Origin: Dactylonectria macrodidyma
Taxonomy: Eukaryota > Ascomycota > Sordariomycetes > Hypocreales > Nectriaceae
Length of the DNA: 64,000 nucleotides
NCBI GenBank assembly: GCA_020744425.1
Contig: JAGMUV010000010.1
Location: 1,488,001-1,552,000, forward strand
Reading direction: 5' to 3'
Every line of letters starts with the position of its first letter. Positions within the stretch are counted from its first letter, which is position 1. The notes beneath the pieces were generated by a model. The model did not search any database, was not told the DNA's origin, and was given only the letters and a program-made list of their open reading frames with translations. Shown here piece after piece: positions 9,643 through 21,910 of this stretch. Made by a program: the position numbers and the translations under genes.

Positions 9643-11209
9643 CTATCCCTCGAGCTTGAAATAACCCCTCCAAAGCCGCGCCAGCTTTCCCATCGGATCC
9701 CATTTCTTGGCGATCTGCTTCAGCTTGCGTTGGTTATTCTTGCCATACCGCCTCTGTACCTGCTGCGTGCTGCCCGCGTAGTTCATGTACACGAACCCAT
9801 TGCCCAACCGGCGCTTCTCCGCCATCCGCTCGATCTTGGCTATCAGCTGCCGCGAGCTGTCCTCGACGAGCGCGTCCAGCCGTTCGTCCTCCCAGGTCGT
9901 CGTCACCTGCACCATCATCAAGGGTCCGTCTAAAGGTTCCAGGCCGAACGCGTTGCCACCGTTTTGCTGCATTTCGGAGAGGACATTCACCGGGATAGGC
10001 TGGAAGACCAGGAACGGGACAATGCTGCTTCCGTTGGCGGCTTCAAGCAGAGCGGCGTTGCGGGCTTCGAAGAGAGGTACGATGTCGGCGAATAGGGCCG
10101 CCGAGGTAGCGGAAACGGTGGTGTCCCACCATGTTTGCCGCGAGCCGTAGGGGATTTCGATGTTCCTAGACTGCGTCGAGATGTTGGCGACTAGCGTCGA
10201 GTTGACAATCGCCGCTGGAACTGACTGGAACTGGGCGAACACTGGAGGCGTACTCTCCGGCGGCGAAGGAACGGTAGCATGATAGAAGCTCGTGAGGGCG
10301 ATGTAGCCACCAAAGGACGGCTGGTACGTTAAAACGAAGTACGTATGAGCCGCTGGATCGCTCGGCAGGCCGTTGACTGTCAAGTTCTGGAAGAGCGGGA
10401 TCAACGTGGTGTTCGACGCGCCCGGGAAGATGAGCGAGTTGGTCCACAGATCACCCTGTTCAAACGAAGCCAGGTCGAAGCGCGTCACGATGCCGAAATT
10501 CGAGCCGCCGCCCCCACGCAATGCCCAGTACAAGTCTGCGTTGACTGTTGGCGACGCATTGACGATGTCGCCAGAAGCGACGACGACTTGGAAGTTGCGC
10601 ACGTTGTCGCAGGCCCAGCCCTTGAGGCCAGAGAAGTAAGAGATGCCGCCGCCCAGGATCAGCCCGCCTACGCCGACGTCTGCGACGCGCCCGCCCACGA
10701 CGGCCAGCTTGAGCGGGTCGAGCGTCTCGGAGACGTTGATCCAACGGTTGCCCGGGCCGATGGAGACGGTCCCGCGATCGGCCGAGACCGTGATGGCGTT
10801 CAGATACACCAGGTCGATGGTTACGCCGTTGGCGATGTTAGAGCCGCCCGCGAAGGCCGTGTGTCCGCCGCTTTTGACAGTGAAGGGTGCGTTCCGCGAT
10901 GTGAGCACCTTCATGACTGTCGAGACCCCTTCTGCGCTTCTTGGGGTCACGAAGCACCGTGGATGCACCTCAGCTTGTCGGTCCGACCAGTAGTTGTTGG
11001 CTTGGATGTAGGGGGTGGTGTTGGGATACGCCACATCACCCGGCAAGGCGGCTGCGAGAGCAGCACACTGGAAGGTATGTCAACGATGAGCTTGGGGCTG
11101 TTAGAGACGGTGGTGTCCATACCGCATCGCTTGGGTAGTTCAAAGTGTCCCCAGCTGCCCATGCCAGCCCTCCCAGGTTGAGTGCGTACGTTAGTTGGGA
11201 GACCCTCAT
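9643..11209 (-). CDS. FAD-linked oxidase, berberine-bridge / PCMH type, probably secreted
   Basis: Two exons (11123-11209 and 9643-11067) separated by a 55-base intron with a CTAAC branch sequence give 503 residues, normal for fungal BBE-like oxidases. Exon 1 encodes a hydrophobic start (MRVSQLTYALNLGGLAWAAG) that could be a signal peptide. The FAD module shows VKSGGHTAFAGG, whose His is the usual 8-alpha attachment site, then VGVGGLILGGGISYFSG and ALRGGGGSNFGIVTRFDL. The Cys that makes a second bond in bicovalent members, just before VGVGG, is absent (GGRVADVGVGG), so single covalent attachment is expected. The C-terminal BBE segment ends YGKNNQRKLKQIAKKWDP and YFKLEG. Substrate unknown; members oxidise carbohydrates or alkaloid-type alcohols. 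The exon 1 model is the weaker part. Confidence 0.85.
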
Positions 11210-11739
11210 CCTGACATTGACAATCACAGTGCCGTGGAGCTGTTTTATTATATCAGATGTTACCTCGACAGTCGACAGTTGAGCCGTGAATGAAGACTCG
11301 GGAGCCCAGCTGAAAAACGTGGAGGGAAAACACGGCTGTAAATAGAAGGCTGGGAAGCATGGCAACTAGACTACTACCCCTTGGAGGGTGCATGTTGTGG
11401 TGTTTGTTTGTGGCGTTGTACATCGTCACATCGAAGATGTTCCCCTCACGCTATTACGCCCGCAGTGCAAATAGAGACGAGAGGCTGACCAGGGATGCCA
11501 AAGTGGGTCCGGATGGTGTTTGGTCCGGATGGCGTTTGATCCGGATGGTGCAGCCACCTTAATAGAACTAGTTTCTAGTTTCTAGACAGGGCTCCGCTCC
11601 GGTCAAGAGCTGAATGGCTAGGTTGCCTCTTCGAATGATACCTAGACGGCTTGGAATGAGTGAAGATCACGGTTCTGTCTTAACATTTGTATGCTAATAA
11701 GAAAGTACGAATATGAGGGAAAGTTGAGATTGTACTGGG

Positions 11740-11920
11740 ACACCGCCTAGTCCATGCTACAGGGTAGCTTCAAGGACAGGGCCAGAGTTTGAGAAGTTTA
11801 TCCTTCACAAGGCTGATAGTAGTAAACCGTGGAGGTATTATTTGAGAGGTAACACATAAGTCTACGGATTTCAATCTAATATTCTCCCGACACTTGAACT
11901 GGATGATTTAGGACTGGAAG
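11740..11920 (+). repeat. Diverged copy of the HET-like tail at 4754-4870
   Basis: Bases 11801-11915 align with 4754-4870: both begin TCCTTCACAAGG, share CCGTGGAGGTATT after 18-20 bases, and keep a TCTACGG / TCCACGG block and a shared ACAC-T-GAACTGG / ACACTAAGACTGG block. Translated, both give KPWRYxLRG followed by a Tyr-rich turn. This copy has stops. The repeat sits directly before the Mutator-like relic. Confidence 0.5.
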
Positions 11921-11924
11921 CGAA

Positions 11925-13590
11925 GTCCCGAGTTGTTAATGATCGACTCTACGCACAAGGTTAACCGCCTTATTCTACCTTTGTTCCAGGTTACGGGAAC
12001 TACGCCTTTGCACACCAATTTTAGCGCTGGCTTTGGCTTTTGCGATTGAGAAGATGCGGATGCCTTCACCTGGATGGCTCCACAACTCCGAGAGGCAGGG
12101 ACAAAAGCCAATATCCCCGCGCCAAAGGTTATCATTACCGACTTCGACAGAGCACGGAAAAATGGCATTGCTGCTGCCTTTCTAGAAACATAGCAACAGA
12201 TGTGCCTTTAGCATATTATAAAGAACGTCATTCTTAACATCAAGCAGAAGTGGAACGGATCCCTTGACGGGTGTGAGATCATAGGCCGGACTAGAGAGGA
12301 TAACTACACAACACCGGACCACGCTAATGCCGCAGCCGTTGATAGTGATAATGGTAGTGTTGAAGAGGTATCCCTCGTCCCTGACTCCACCGTTAACTAG
12401 GCAATGGCATTGTCACTTAGACCGGCCGACATACTACATGCCCCCCAGCTTTAAGTGCCAAGCCTTGGGGATGAAGTTTGATAACACTGGTAATAGCATT
12501 TATGATGCTTGGGCTGAGATTATAAGGGCCCAGACCGAGGACGACTTCAAGCAGGCTTGGAAACGGATGGAAGATGAATTTCCTGACCAACGAGCCATCA
12601 TAGACTACCCGAACGCCACATATATCCCTTTTCGCGAGCAATTCACGGAGTATGCCGTCTGCAACTATCGCAACTACGGCATCAAGGTTGCCTCCCGGGT
12701 TGAGAGCTCCCACTACGAGTTGAAGTCGCATCCACGGAATCGCTTTGCAGTCAATGAACATTAGGGCAGAGAACCACTAAAGCCTGGTACTCGGCGATTT
12801 CAACACCAATGGGGTCTACCGTACTACCATAAGTTGGTAGGGATGATCCAGAACGAGATCCCGATAAAACTCTTTGACCTTAACTTATACTAGTAGCTAA
12901 AGGAATATACACCGGAACAAGAAGACATTCTTAACCGGGTCCGAGAGCCTAACCTAAGCACAGTACCCTCTCGCCGGATTGCAAGAAACTACGCCTTGTC
13001 CCTAATGCCACCACCATCACCGCCACCATTAGCAACCTCAGGAAGCACAACGCCAACGACGCGATCACAGCAGTCATTCACAGGCCGGATCCTATCTGCC
13101 TAGGAGATAGACCAGTAGTCAGCAGGCCAGAGTTCAAGCAGCCGAAGTAGAAGCACTCAAAGAAGGTCAGGTAACCGGGCAATGCTTTAACGCTAAATAT
13201 CAGACCTTCAAGAGATCGTGCTTACACAAGCAATAGCATCGCAACATCCCACCTAACAGCAAAGTCTACTATCCGCCGCCTTCCTACTCGCAGCCAACGG
13301 CGCCCCCTAGCCAACCGATTACAAGCACAAGACGAAAGCCTAGTGCATTCGAAGCAGTCGAGGCAGCAGCACAGCCGGAGGCACCGTCAGAGGCGCAGCC
13401 TAAATGCAGCAGATATCACACGATAGGTCATACAGTGAACCCCAAGGCATGTCCTCTGCGATATGAAGAGCTCTTGCAGTCATCGGAATCAGCACCGGCA
13501 CAGGAAACCAAAGAGGTAGTAGCAGCAACAATGGCGCAACCTAAATGCAGCAGATGTCACGTAAGAGGTCATAGATCATAGGGAACAGGT
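11925..13590 (+). mobile_element. Mutator-like (MULE, Hop-type) transposase relic
   Basis: Collinear with a fungal MULE transposase once stops and frame changes are allowed. From 11937 it reads MIDSTHKVNRLILPLFQVTG (first catalytic region, DxTY/H). Near 12100 comes APKVIITDFDRARKNGIAAA (second catalytic Asp), then MCL-stop-HIIKNVILNIKQKW, where the stop replaces the conserved Trp. From 12510 to 12760 comes the post-core segment WAEIIRAQTEDDFKQAW, YIPFREQFTEYAVCNYRNYG and SRVESSHYELKSHP. Near 13400 and 13545 there are two zinc-knuckle-like pieces (KCSRYHTIGHTV and KCSRCHVRGHRS). TAG for CAG and TAG for TGG fit RIP. I could not locate terminal inverted repeats or a target duplication. Confidence 0.8.
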
Positions 13591-13927
13591 TGGTCTTTCG
13601 CACGTTCGATGCACAGGAAGGCATCCCTGAGGTATTTGCCGAGTTGCATAGGGCGTCAGGTGGGCCTTGCCGGATGCCACCCAGCCCATCTGCCAAAAAA
13701 AAAAAAGACCCAAGAAGTATTGGGAGCGCGTCTGTCCGATGGCTTGACCGTCTGGTCGATGGACTATGGCGCTGGATGTAGCTGGCTGATTCTCATTTGA
13801 TGCGCTGCCGTTGCGGAGTGAGGTTCACGTCTTTATCGCCACTGTGACAAAAGTGCAAACACGAACAAACAATAATGAGATTTGTGCTTCCGGCCAACCC
13901 GTTGCAAATACGGACCATCCAAATCAG
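13591..13927. other. Gap between the MULE relic and the Ca2+ pump
   Basis: Contains an A-run at about 13695-13706 and the 3' flank of the convergent pump gene. No gene seen. Confidence 0.4.
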
Positions 13928-16900
13928 CTACCTTGATACAGGACGCTCCACCGGGGACAAACCCCCGACACTCGCAGCCACAATACCCGGCATGCCCACC
14001 ACTGACATCATGGGCGAGATTGGCGGCCGATTGGAAGGACGGGGTGAACCTCTTCTGCTCCTACTCCGAGACCTTGACACCGAACGTTGCGGATGGAGCA
14101 TTAACTCGCGCGATTTCGCCATGGCTTCACTCAGCATTCTGATTCGACCGCCCCTAACTCTCGTCAGAAACTCTAGATCATCTCTGATTCCAAAGAGTGC
14201 GGCATCAATATCGTAGTCCTGGGCATTGAATCCTGGCGGCAGTTCGTCATCATTTTTTGCTTTCCGATGGAATCGTAGCCAAGTAGGCCAACGGCGTTTG
14301 ATGGAATGACCACATTTTTCGATGATAGAGTCAGGGAACAGTCGTATCAGAACGCCGATGGGGATAGAGCAAAACCCAATGATCACTGATATCGCCCATT
14401 GCGCCCCGTTCAACTTAACTACGACGAAAGCATCCCCTCCGAGAAAGATGATGATGAGCTGGCCACCAACCATGATGGACATCATCAACATGAATAAGTG
14501 GTTGCGGTGTAAGCCCTCAAATATATTGAGCCGATTATCAATGCGCCGGCTGTTGATCAGCTTGAAGATTTGCATGAAGACAAAGACGTTGAAGATCAAG
14601 GTCCTGAGCTCAGCCTCCGGGTAGCCGAGGAAGCTCGGCCCCGCAAACAACAAAACGAAGCACACAATCAACTGGAAGATGGACTGCCCAATGATCATCT
14701 TCCACATGGGAAGCGTAATGAGCGGCGCATTTCGAAGCTCGGGTTTTCGGTGGAGGAGACTTCCTGTCGGCGGATCCGTGGCGAGTGCGAGGGCTGCAAA
14801 GGTGTCCATGATGAGGTTCACCCACAGCAACTGCACAGCGTTAAGGACTGAAGTTTCCTCATCGTCCGAGACGGCAGAAACGAACGTGATAATAACGGCT
14901 GTGATGTTGACGGTAAGCTGAAACTGGAGGAATTTCTTGACCGAGTCGTTGATGGCGCGGCCCCATGAGAGGGCTCTCACAATGGACGAGAAGTTATCAT
15001 CCATGAGAATAATATCCGAGGCCTCCTTGGCAACTTCGGTGCCGGTGATGCCCATAGAAAAGCCAACATCGGCCGCTTTGATCGCCGGTGCGTCGTTTGT
15101 TCCATCTCCAGTCACGGCAACAATCTCCCCGAGGCTCCTCAGCGTCTTGACGAGGACGCGCTTGTCTTCGGGACTCGACCTGGCGAGCACGCAAAGGTCT
15201 TTGACGGCAGTTGCCCGGTCCGTTTCGCTAAGCTGGCGAAACTCGAGCCCTTCTATCACCAAGCCCTCCTTGGCCTGCGTGAGGATGCCGCATTCCCGCG
15301 CAATGGCCCTCGCGGTTTCGACGTTATCGCCCGTCACCATCTTTACAGATACGGACGCGGTGTGGCAGTCTTGCACTGCTTCAAGGACGCCTTTTCGCAC
15401 GGGGTCTTGGATACCGACCACCCCTATCCAGGTCATGGCTTGAAAGACTTGGTCCAGGTCCATGTTACTGGAGCCGGATTCCTGGTGATTCATGGCTTTC
15501 TCAGGCGGCCACTGTTCGAAATCGCGGTATGCCAATCCAAGGGTCCGAAGAGATTGGGTAGCATAGCGGAATATGACGTCTCCAATTTCTTTCTTGTCCG
15601 AGTCTGATAGCGGGATCGTGAATAACGTCTTGGTGGGATCATCAAGGACACTAGCACATTGTGCTAGAACAATCTCCGGCGCACCCTTGATAAATAGCCG
15701 ATATTTCTCACCACCTGCGGTGTTTCCATCTTGTTTGAGTTGTATGACAGCCCCCATACACTTGCGCTTGGAATTGAATGGGAAGAGCTGCTTGACTGGG
15801 TGATTGGCGCGTTCTATCTCAAGAGGACCGAGGGCAAAACATCGGCGGACCCAATCCAACAGTGCAGATTCTGTTTTTGTGCCGATAAAGACCTTTTTCC
15901 CGTTCTCTTCTCCTTCAAAAGCGGTTGTGTTCACCGAAATAGCTGTTTTGAGGAGATCTTGAGACTGCGTGTCCATCTTGGACGAGAGTTGGCTCATGGA
16001 AATTTGTTCCGTTGGTTTGGTTCCCTCCTGGGTGATAGAACCTTCTTTGGTCACATGTGCTCCATGACTTTCTTGAGAAACTTCATTGTTTGCATCGCCA
16101 AAGAGAAACCGGCCACCCTTTCCCAGGGATCCTGCCACGACTGTCATGACATTCTCCGTCAATGTTCCTGTCTTATCGGAGCAGATTACCGTTGCGTTAC
16201 CCATGGTCTCGCACGACTGCAAGTGGCGAACGAGGTTGTTCGCCTTGGCCATCTTTTTGGTAGCAAACGCCAATGACAACGTCACGGCCAACGGAAGGCC
16301 TTCGGGGACGGCAACGACGATGATGGTGATGGAAGTGATGAGAATTTGCAGAAAGCTCTGTCCCTTTTCCTCGGGGCTACTATTGTCGCTGCGCAGTCGA
16401 ACCAGGAACTCGATGAAAAGGACAAAAAACAGGAAACCACCAGCTGCAGTTCCGAGCTTCGCAATGTAACCTAGAAGAATAGAGTCAGTCTTGTTGATGA
16501 TTTCCCATTTACTCATTACATGGTCAATACGAAGGGGATTTTCTTCACAACTAACCTGCCAGAACATTCAGTTTGGACTGTAGAGGAGTAAGTCCAGGGT
16601 CGTCGCGCAGCGACATCATGGTTCTGCCGTGGCTCGAGTTTTTACCAACCGCCGTCACGAGAAAGGATCCTACTCCATCGAGGACCTTTGCTCCAGAGAT
16701 GATGAACGGGTCTAGCTTCCTGAGCTTTGGCGCTTCTTCATAGAGAAGCAAGTGCAACACAGTATCTGCAGGCACTTTCTTGATCAGGTCGGACTCGCCT
16801 GTGGCGGACGACTCATCGCAGCTGACGTTGTGGCCATCAATTAAGACGCCGTCCACAGGGATGACATCTCCTGGTTCTAAGAGCAGGACATCTCCGACAA

Positions 16901-17816
16901 GGATATCGTAGACTGACATAGTAGCCGGCTTCCCCGATCGAACCACCTTGACGAGTCGCTGTTCCTTCTTCGCATTCAGCTTCTTGAATTGACGTTCCTT
17001 CTGCCAGTCGTTTAAGGCGCCGACAAGGACAACAATCGTAATGGCGACGATGATGGCGACGCCTTCAACCCATTCGACTTTTGCCCCACTATGATGTGCC
17101 TGGCCAAACGTTTGGTAAAGACCTAAGGCTAGTGAGACGACAGCGGCGACACTGAGTAGTATCAAAACGCGATCCTGAAGCGCGATCCATGCTAGCTGTA
17201 GAAAGGACTTTGACTTTCGGTCTGGCAGTCTGTTGTCCCCAAACACGCGCGTGCGATCGATGAAGGAGTCCTTGGGCCCATCGCCGTGATGAGGGCGCTG
17301 GTCGCCGGACTGCTCAAGATCAAGGGGTGTTCCATGTTTACTGTCAGATACTCCTTGCGTCAAATCGGAGGTTGCTTGTTCAAACGTGACAATGCCGGAA
17401 AGATGTTTCTCCTCAAGGTTCAGGCCGGCACGGCGATGAGTTTGGAGGCCTTTCTCCACGCCCGATAACCCTCCGAGCGCCACGAAAGCAGCCAAACTTT
17501 TGGGGTTGATGAGCTTCCCGAGTTGGCCGGGCGAGAATGCAAAGGGGTTGACTTGGACAGTAAACAGGGCTTCATCTCCCGGATCGGGCTGGAGCACATC
17601 AGTGTTGCCTTTGTGAATGTCAAGAAACGCCGATCTAGTTTGCCGGACCTCGTCGGAGGCAACACAGGTCGTGCCGGGGGAGTACCAAGAATCGGCTTTT
17701 GAACGGATCGTTGGGACTGCCAATGTATTGGAATCATTTTGGGTGGATGACTTCGGTGTTGGAAGGGCGTTTACTATCAAAGTATGTGAGTTGTGGTTCA
17801 GCGCTGGATCGTTCAT
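13928..17816 (-). CDS. P-type Ca2+-transporting ATPase, PMC1/NCA-type (P2B), vacuolar
   Basis: Two exons (16556-17816 and 13928-16470) joined across an 85-base intron give 1267 residues, in the range of fungal PMC1 homologues. The actuator loop shows SATGESDLIKK (about residue 345). Helix 4 has the calcium-site motif VAVPEGLPLAVTL (about 477). The phosphorylation motif is CSDKTGTLTENV (Asp about 519). The hinge is VTGDGTNDAPAIKAADVGFS, followed by GTEVAKEASDIILMDDNFSSI. Helix 6 reads LWVNLIMDTFAALALATDPP, as expected for the second half of the cation site. The long N-terminus (about 190 residues) before the first membrane pair and the basic Arg/Ser-rich C-terminus are family-typical. It pumps Ca2+ out of the cytosol, most likely into the vacuole. 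The gene is intact and faces away from the RING-H2 gene across an 870-base shared promoter region. Confidence 0.95.
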
Positions 17817-18683
17817 GATTTAATTACCATTCTCGCCTTCCGGGGGGGCGGCCGAGACATCCACGGTAAGGATGGGTGCTCGCGGTCTGCTGAGCGGCGA
17901 CAACTTCCTGGATGGATTCATAATTCCATAGGGTGTTGGGATGCTTATCGTAGGATGCTAGGTATGTTCTGCCACGGGCAAGAGGGTTTATGCGACAATA
18001 GTGGTGTCGCAGAGTTGGGAGTAAAGGCAACGCCAATATAGCGTCTTGTTTTGCCTCATGGCGTGAACAACCGTGCACTTCGGCCTGCCTGGAGCTTTTT
18101 GTGCTAACAATGCCAATGGTTGGCCCAGACGCAAAAGCTGCTGCACAGCCCTCGACGCCAAGATTAATGACCAGTCACCCCATCCATCAAATTCGCTCAT
18201 TTACCGAGCTGTGCCTCCAGACTGGGAGCCCTGCAAGCCTCCTTTGCCGGCGGATCCCTTGTCGATCAGATCACAGCCTGCATCGAGCCATCCATTACTC
18301 GCCACGCAAGGCATCGCCATCACCATGAGGTCAACCAACGGGGCGGTGCATTCACTCAGGCAAATCTGAGAAGGCCAATGTCACCCTGCCAAGCGGAGCC
18401 AAGTCCCGAAAGCTTGGATCTAGGCTCAAGCGCCAACTTTAAATCATCACCCGAGCGTATCATGAGATCTCAGAACCATCAGTTCATGTTCATCCGCAAA
18501 GTCTCGCCATCTCTCCCATGTCCTGATCGGGGTGCGTATCCGACGAGTCCCGGGACATAAGGATATGAGATCTGAATCCTCTCATGCTGAACTTGCTCTG
18601 GCCAAGATGCATAAATGAAATGTGCAAACACTCTTACCATTAACCTTCGCTCATACAATATTTCATGTTTGCAGCATCACAAC
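17817..18683. other. Divergent promoter region between the Ca2+ pump and the RING-H2 gene
   Basis: About 870 bases upstream of both genes. Only short open frames without family signature. No further gene seen. Confidence 0.45.
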
Positions 18684-19336
18684 ATGAATTCATCTACCAG
18701 CACCCGAATTGAATCAGCGCAAGCCGAACCCACGTCGCTCGATCATGATGCTGACTTCTCATCCTCTTCCCGCCCACCAGTCTACGTGTCCCTGGCCATC
18801 TTATTCGGTGCCATGGCTATTATTCTCCTCGCATGTACATATTGGTGCGTCTTTTGGCCAGGTCAGAATTTTTGCAGTTTTCACACTAGTCAAATAGGCT
18901 ATCCAAGCGGCGTGAATTGGAGCGTCGCAGGTTCCACCCCAATGACCCCGAAGCAACCATAAATTCTTTTACTGTCGAAAGATTGGACAATGTCGCCCTC
19001 GCTCAGCAGTATAAGAAGTGGAGGGGCCAAACAAAAGATTGTCCTGGACACCTTCCACCCTCGAGCAATGAGACATTAGTCTGGTACGTTCTGCAACGTC
19101 AAAACTCTCCTCATCTCACTCATGGCTCCTCTAGCGTCATCTGCCTCGAACCGATGCAAGGCAGGCAGATGATTCGAAGCCTACCATGCGAACATGTGTT
19201 CCACTCTGGATGCATCACGAAGTGGTTTTTGAAGCAGCATGGCACCTGTCCCGTCTGTAAAAAGGACTGCATTCCGCGTACGGCGAGTATCATGAAACGA
19301 CTACCTCCCGCCGTAACCAGGACGCAGCCCATGTAG
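18684..19336 (+). CDS. Single-span membrane RING-H2 zinc-finger protein (putative E3 ubiquitin ligase)
   Basis: Three exons (18684-18844, 18898-19083, 19135-19336) give 182 residues. Residues about 34-54 (VYVSLAILFGAMAIILLACTY) are one transmembrane helix, followed by the basic stop-transfer LSKRRELERRR. The RING-H2 finger is built across intron 2: the split codon TG/C supplies the first Cys of CVIC. It continues LPCEHVFHSGCITKWF (Cys, His, His, Cys) and CPVC. Such small proteins recruit E2 enzymes to membrane cargo, often in Golgi, endosome or vacuole; the target is unknown. The intron 1 borders are chosen because only they join the helix in frame to SKRRELERRRFHPNDPE. An alternative start 69 bases upstream would only lengthen the disordered N-terminus. 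Confidence 0.85.
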
Positions 19337-20001
19337 TCGATAGTCATATTTGTTGAATCTTAGCTTAAAAATAATCCATTTGATTTAGCTCTGAGTGGGA
19401 TCTTGAGCTTCATTATTCTGGTAGTTTATGACGAAGCTTCCTTGAGCTTCATGTGAGATGCCTATTGAGAAGAGTGAGAGACGCAGGTCACTAGCTGTAG
19501 AATCACTGGTAGGGGTCATGTAGGTGTAAGATTAATCTCTGGCCCTCTATCCTAGGGCCTAGGTCCGCTATAAATGCCTCCGTCAGGTGCCTTGACAGTG
19601 ACTCGCCCGGGGCACGCTGGTGCCGCCTCCGGGGCACGTGACACTTCACCACATCGCAGCGAGCAGCCTCGTACAAGCCGTAACACTAGGCGAGACAGTT
19701 GCCAGAGATAATGAATCATGGAAGGTGGCCGGCTTCACATTGGCCTATGTGGTTGCCCCCAACGGTTGAAGATGAGTAGACCATGGGTGTGCATAGTGTG
19801 GATAGATCATAGTCCACTGAATATCTCAGTATAGTGTATCCCCTAGAAGCTATCGTGGATTGGGTGGATTGATGGGTCGGGACACAATGGGTATCAGTAC
19901 GGTATGAGATTTGACCTTGACCGGTCCAGGGTGGAAATAGAATTTTACCTCTCAGTAGTAGTTCTAGTCCCGGTAACTAATTAATTCTAAAGATACTTCA
20001 A
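19337..20001. other. Stretch without a supported gene
   Basis: Both flanking coding units point towards it, so it is mostly 3' flank. No coding or repeat signal recognised. Confidence 0.4.
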
Positions 20002-21165
20002 CTATGATATCCAGTTTGAGGTACCCAAACTCTCATTCCCCATTCCCACCACGATCACCCACAGAAGGTATGGGATAGCGGTCAAGATGCGGTTTTCTTT
20101 TTCGTAAACCCATGGCTGGTCGCTATACAGACTTCTGTTCTCGGTTCGCTGCAGCTGTCGACCTTCTGCATGCGCAGTGACTACTCCAGTGACACCGCCT
20201 ACCGAGACTTTTTGCCCATCCTGAACCAGAGCTTCTGTGAGTACAAAGTTGTCCAAATCGCATCCCGCGTTATCGACGTCCTCGAAACAATACACAAGGG
20301 CACCTCGCATAAGGTAGGCACTGTGTTTATCAGTCGACGGATGCGCATACACCTTTCGCAGAATCATTGAGAAAGTGAGATGGATTTCCGTGTCGCTGTC
20401 CGTTGGAACGTGCAGATAGCCACTCTTGGTTTTCCCTTGAGCTGAGCAGGTCCAATTTTTGGCCCATGATGGGATACGGAGCGTAAGTGTTGTGGACTCA
20501 CAAACAGATAAGGTAACGACACCACTCCACGGCATGCCCGTCTTTTGGCTCACTACAATGTCGGTCCCGGGGATTTTAAGCTCGCTGCCAATATGCTAGT
20601 ACATGGCAACAGTTTTTGATGAGCCGTCATCAGAGTAAATCAGCGAGCCAAGGTTTCCGAGGAGCTTTACCGCGTTAGGGGGGCAACAAGCTACACCAGA
20701 CCATTTGCCCCTCTCTTTCGGCTGGCGCCTTCGAGTTCTGAGGACGTTTTGGTAGTAGAACGCGTCGCCTACTTGGTTGATTGCTCTAAGGAATCCATTG
20801 TAAAGAGCGACCTCCATGACATCTGCGTGTTCTGAATCAAGCTCCAAGCGCAACATGCGATTGCGCCAGTTGATGAGCGCAAAGTCGCACACGTTTCGGC
20901 ATAGCAGCTGTCCGACTCGAGATTAGGAAGCAAATAGGCAGATCCAAACCCTTCCCATTGGGTGACTGATCGTAGACCGCCAGTGATGTACATCTTCTTG
21001 TCCACGGTGTCTCTCCATAACCGTTTCAAAGCTGTTTGCAGTGACTGAGAATTCGCATCGTCCTTGGGAGACAATCGGACAAGATCTGTAGCCGCTGCGT
21101 AGTAGTATATGGCGCGTACAGAATGTCCCTTGGCCTCGGTTTCGTGCGACGATAGCATTAGGTCA
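20002..21165 (-). pseudogene. GH127 (beta-L-arabinofuranosidase-like, DUF1680) pseudogene, N-terminally truncated
   Basis: Reading from high to low coordinates gives KGHSVRAIYYYAAATDL, KMYITGGLRSV, GFGSAYLLPNLES, CYAETCA, then after a frame change ALINWRNRMLRLELDSEH, DVMEVALYNGFL, WSGVACCPPNAVKLLGNLGS, and after a stop HIGSELKIPGTDIVVSQK and LTLRIPSWAKNW. These are the ordered blocks of GH127, including the CCPPN cysteine pair of the zinc/nucleophile site. Two lesions are clear: a one-base loss near 20885, right after ETCAT, and a TAG at about 20595 where CAG is expected. The N-terminal half of the barrel is absent. The remnant begins about 12 bases after the end of an unrelated transcription-factor fragment, so the two were joined by deletion or rearrangement. 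Confidence 0.8.
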
Positions 21166-21176
21166 ACCTACGCACG

Positions 21177-21910
21177 CTAATCATAATTCCGCAAGCTCGC
21201 ATTCATCATCCGCCAAATCTCATCTCCGCTATCCGTGTCCAGACTAGTGAGATCCAATTCCCGAGCCTGGACGGATAAATCATATTTATTTAGAAACTTC
21301 ACCATCCATTCATCTATATTAAACGTTTCCGATATACTGCTTCTTTGACATGCACTATGAAACGCTTGCGGACGTGAAAAAGCAAACTCGGTCGAAGGCG
21401 AATATTTTTGCATTTGTTGCAAAACGATAAGATTCTGCTCAAGGAGCTTTTTGGCTTCCGTTGCTTCTGGCCTGTCTGGCTGTAGTAGAACTGTGTGAAG
21501 ATGTACTGTAGATGTGATGACGAGAAGATGGCTATTAACGGGAGACCATAGACAACCCAGGTCTGGAGTGGTGTTGAGTTGCCAGAACAGCTTACTCAAC
21601 GCCGTCGCGTGAGCCTTGCAATGTTCAGGATTTGTGGCTGCTTCCTCAGCGATTGGCCCCTAAGAGATGCACTTGTTCAGAAATCGATAAAATAGCAGCT
21701 GGGAAGTATGGTGATATAAGATGTGGACGACGGCAAATCGCTTGCCATAGCCTTTCAATACCGCGGCGCTTCGGTATCCTTCGCAGTAGAGCTTCCAAGC
21801 TTGCTAGTAGATTGCTGGTCGGTAAAAGTCCAGGTTGTGTCCCGTGTGGACTTGGAGGTTGCGCGAGATGCTAATAGCTCTTCTCGCTGGGTACCGGATG
21901 CTTTGAGTTA
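21177..21910 (-). pseudogene. C-terminal fragment of a fungal Zn2Cys6-type transcription factor
   Basis: The minus strand reads KGYGKRFAVVHILYHHTSQL (about 21765), a TAA-type stop, GPIAEEAATNPEHCKAHA and then the open frame LFWQLNTTPDLGCLWSPVNS to LRNYD (21177-21599). The pattern of a helical middle-homology region followed by LLEQNLIVLQQMQKYSPS and MVKFLNKYDL is that of the C-terminal half of fungal-specific transcription factors. No Zn2Cys6 cluster is found upstream, and internal stops or frame changes occur near 21655 and 21820. In a living locus such a regulator next to GH127 could control arabinan use, but that is inference. Confidence 0.55.

Noticed and set aside
10345..11181. Long plus-strand open frame opposite the FAD oxidase (278 codons)
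   Set aside because: It is the complementary-strand shadow of a GC-rich, strongly biased gene; Arg/Ala/Asp-rich content with no domain.
16551..16567. Separate genes for the two halves of the Ca2+-ATPase
   Set aside because: An 85-base intron with good borders joins them in phase into one normal-length pump.
18615..18962. Alternative 115-codon reading of the RING-H2 gene 5' end without intron
   Set aside because: It runs out of frame into Pro/Thr-rich nonsense and stops; the 53-base intron restores the membrane stop-transfer and RING frame.
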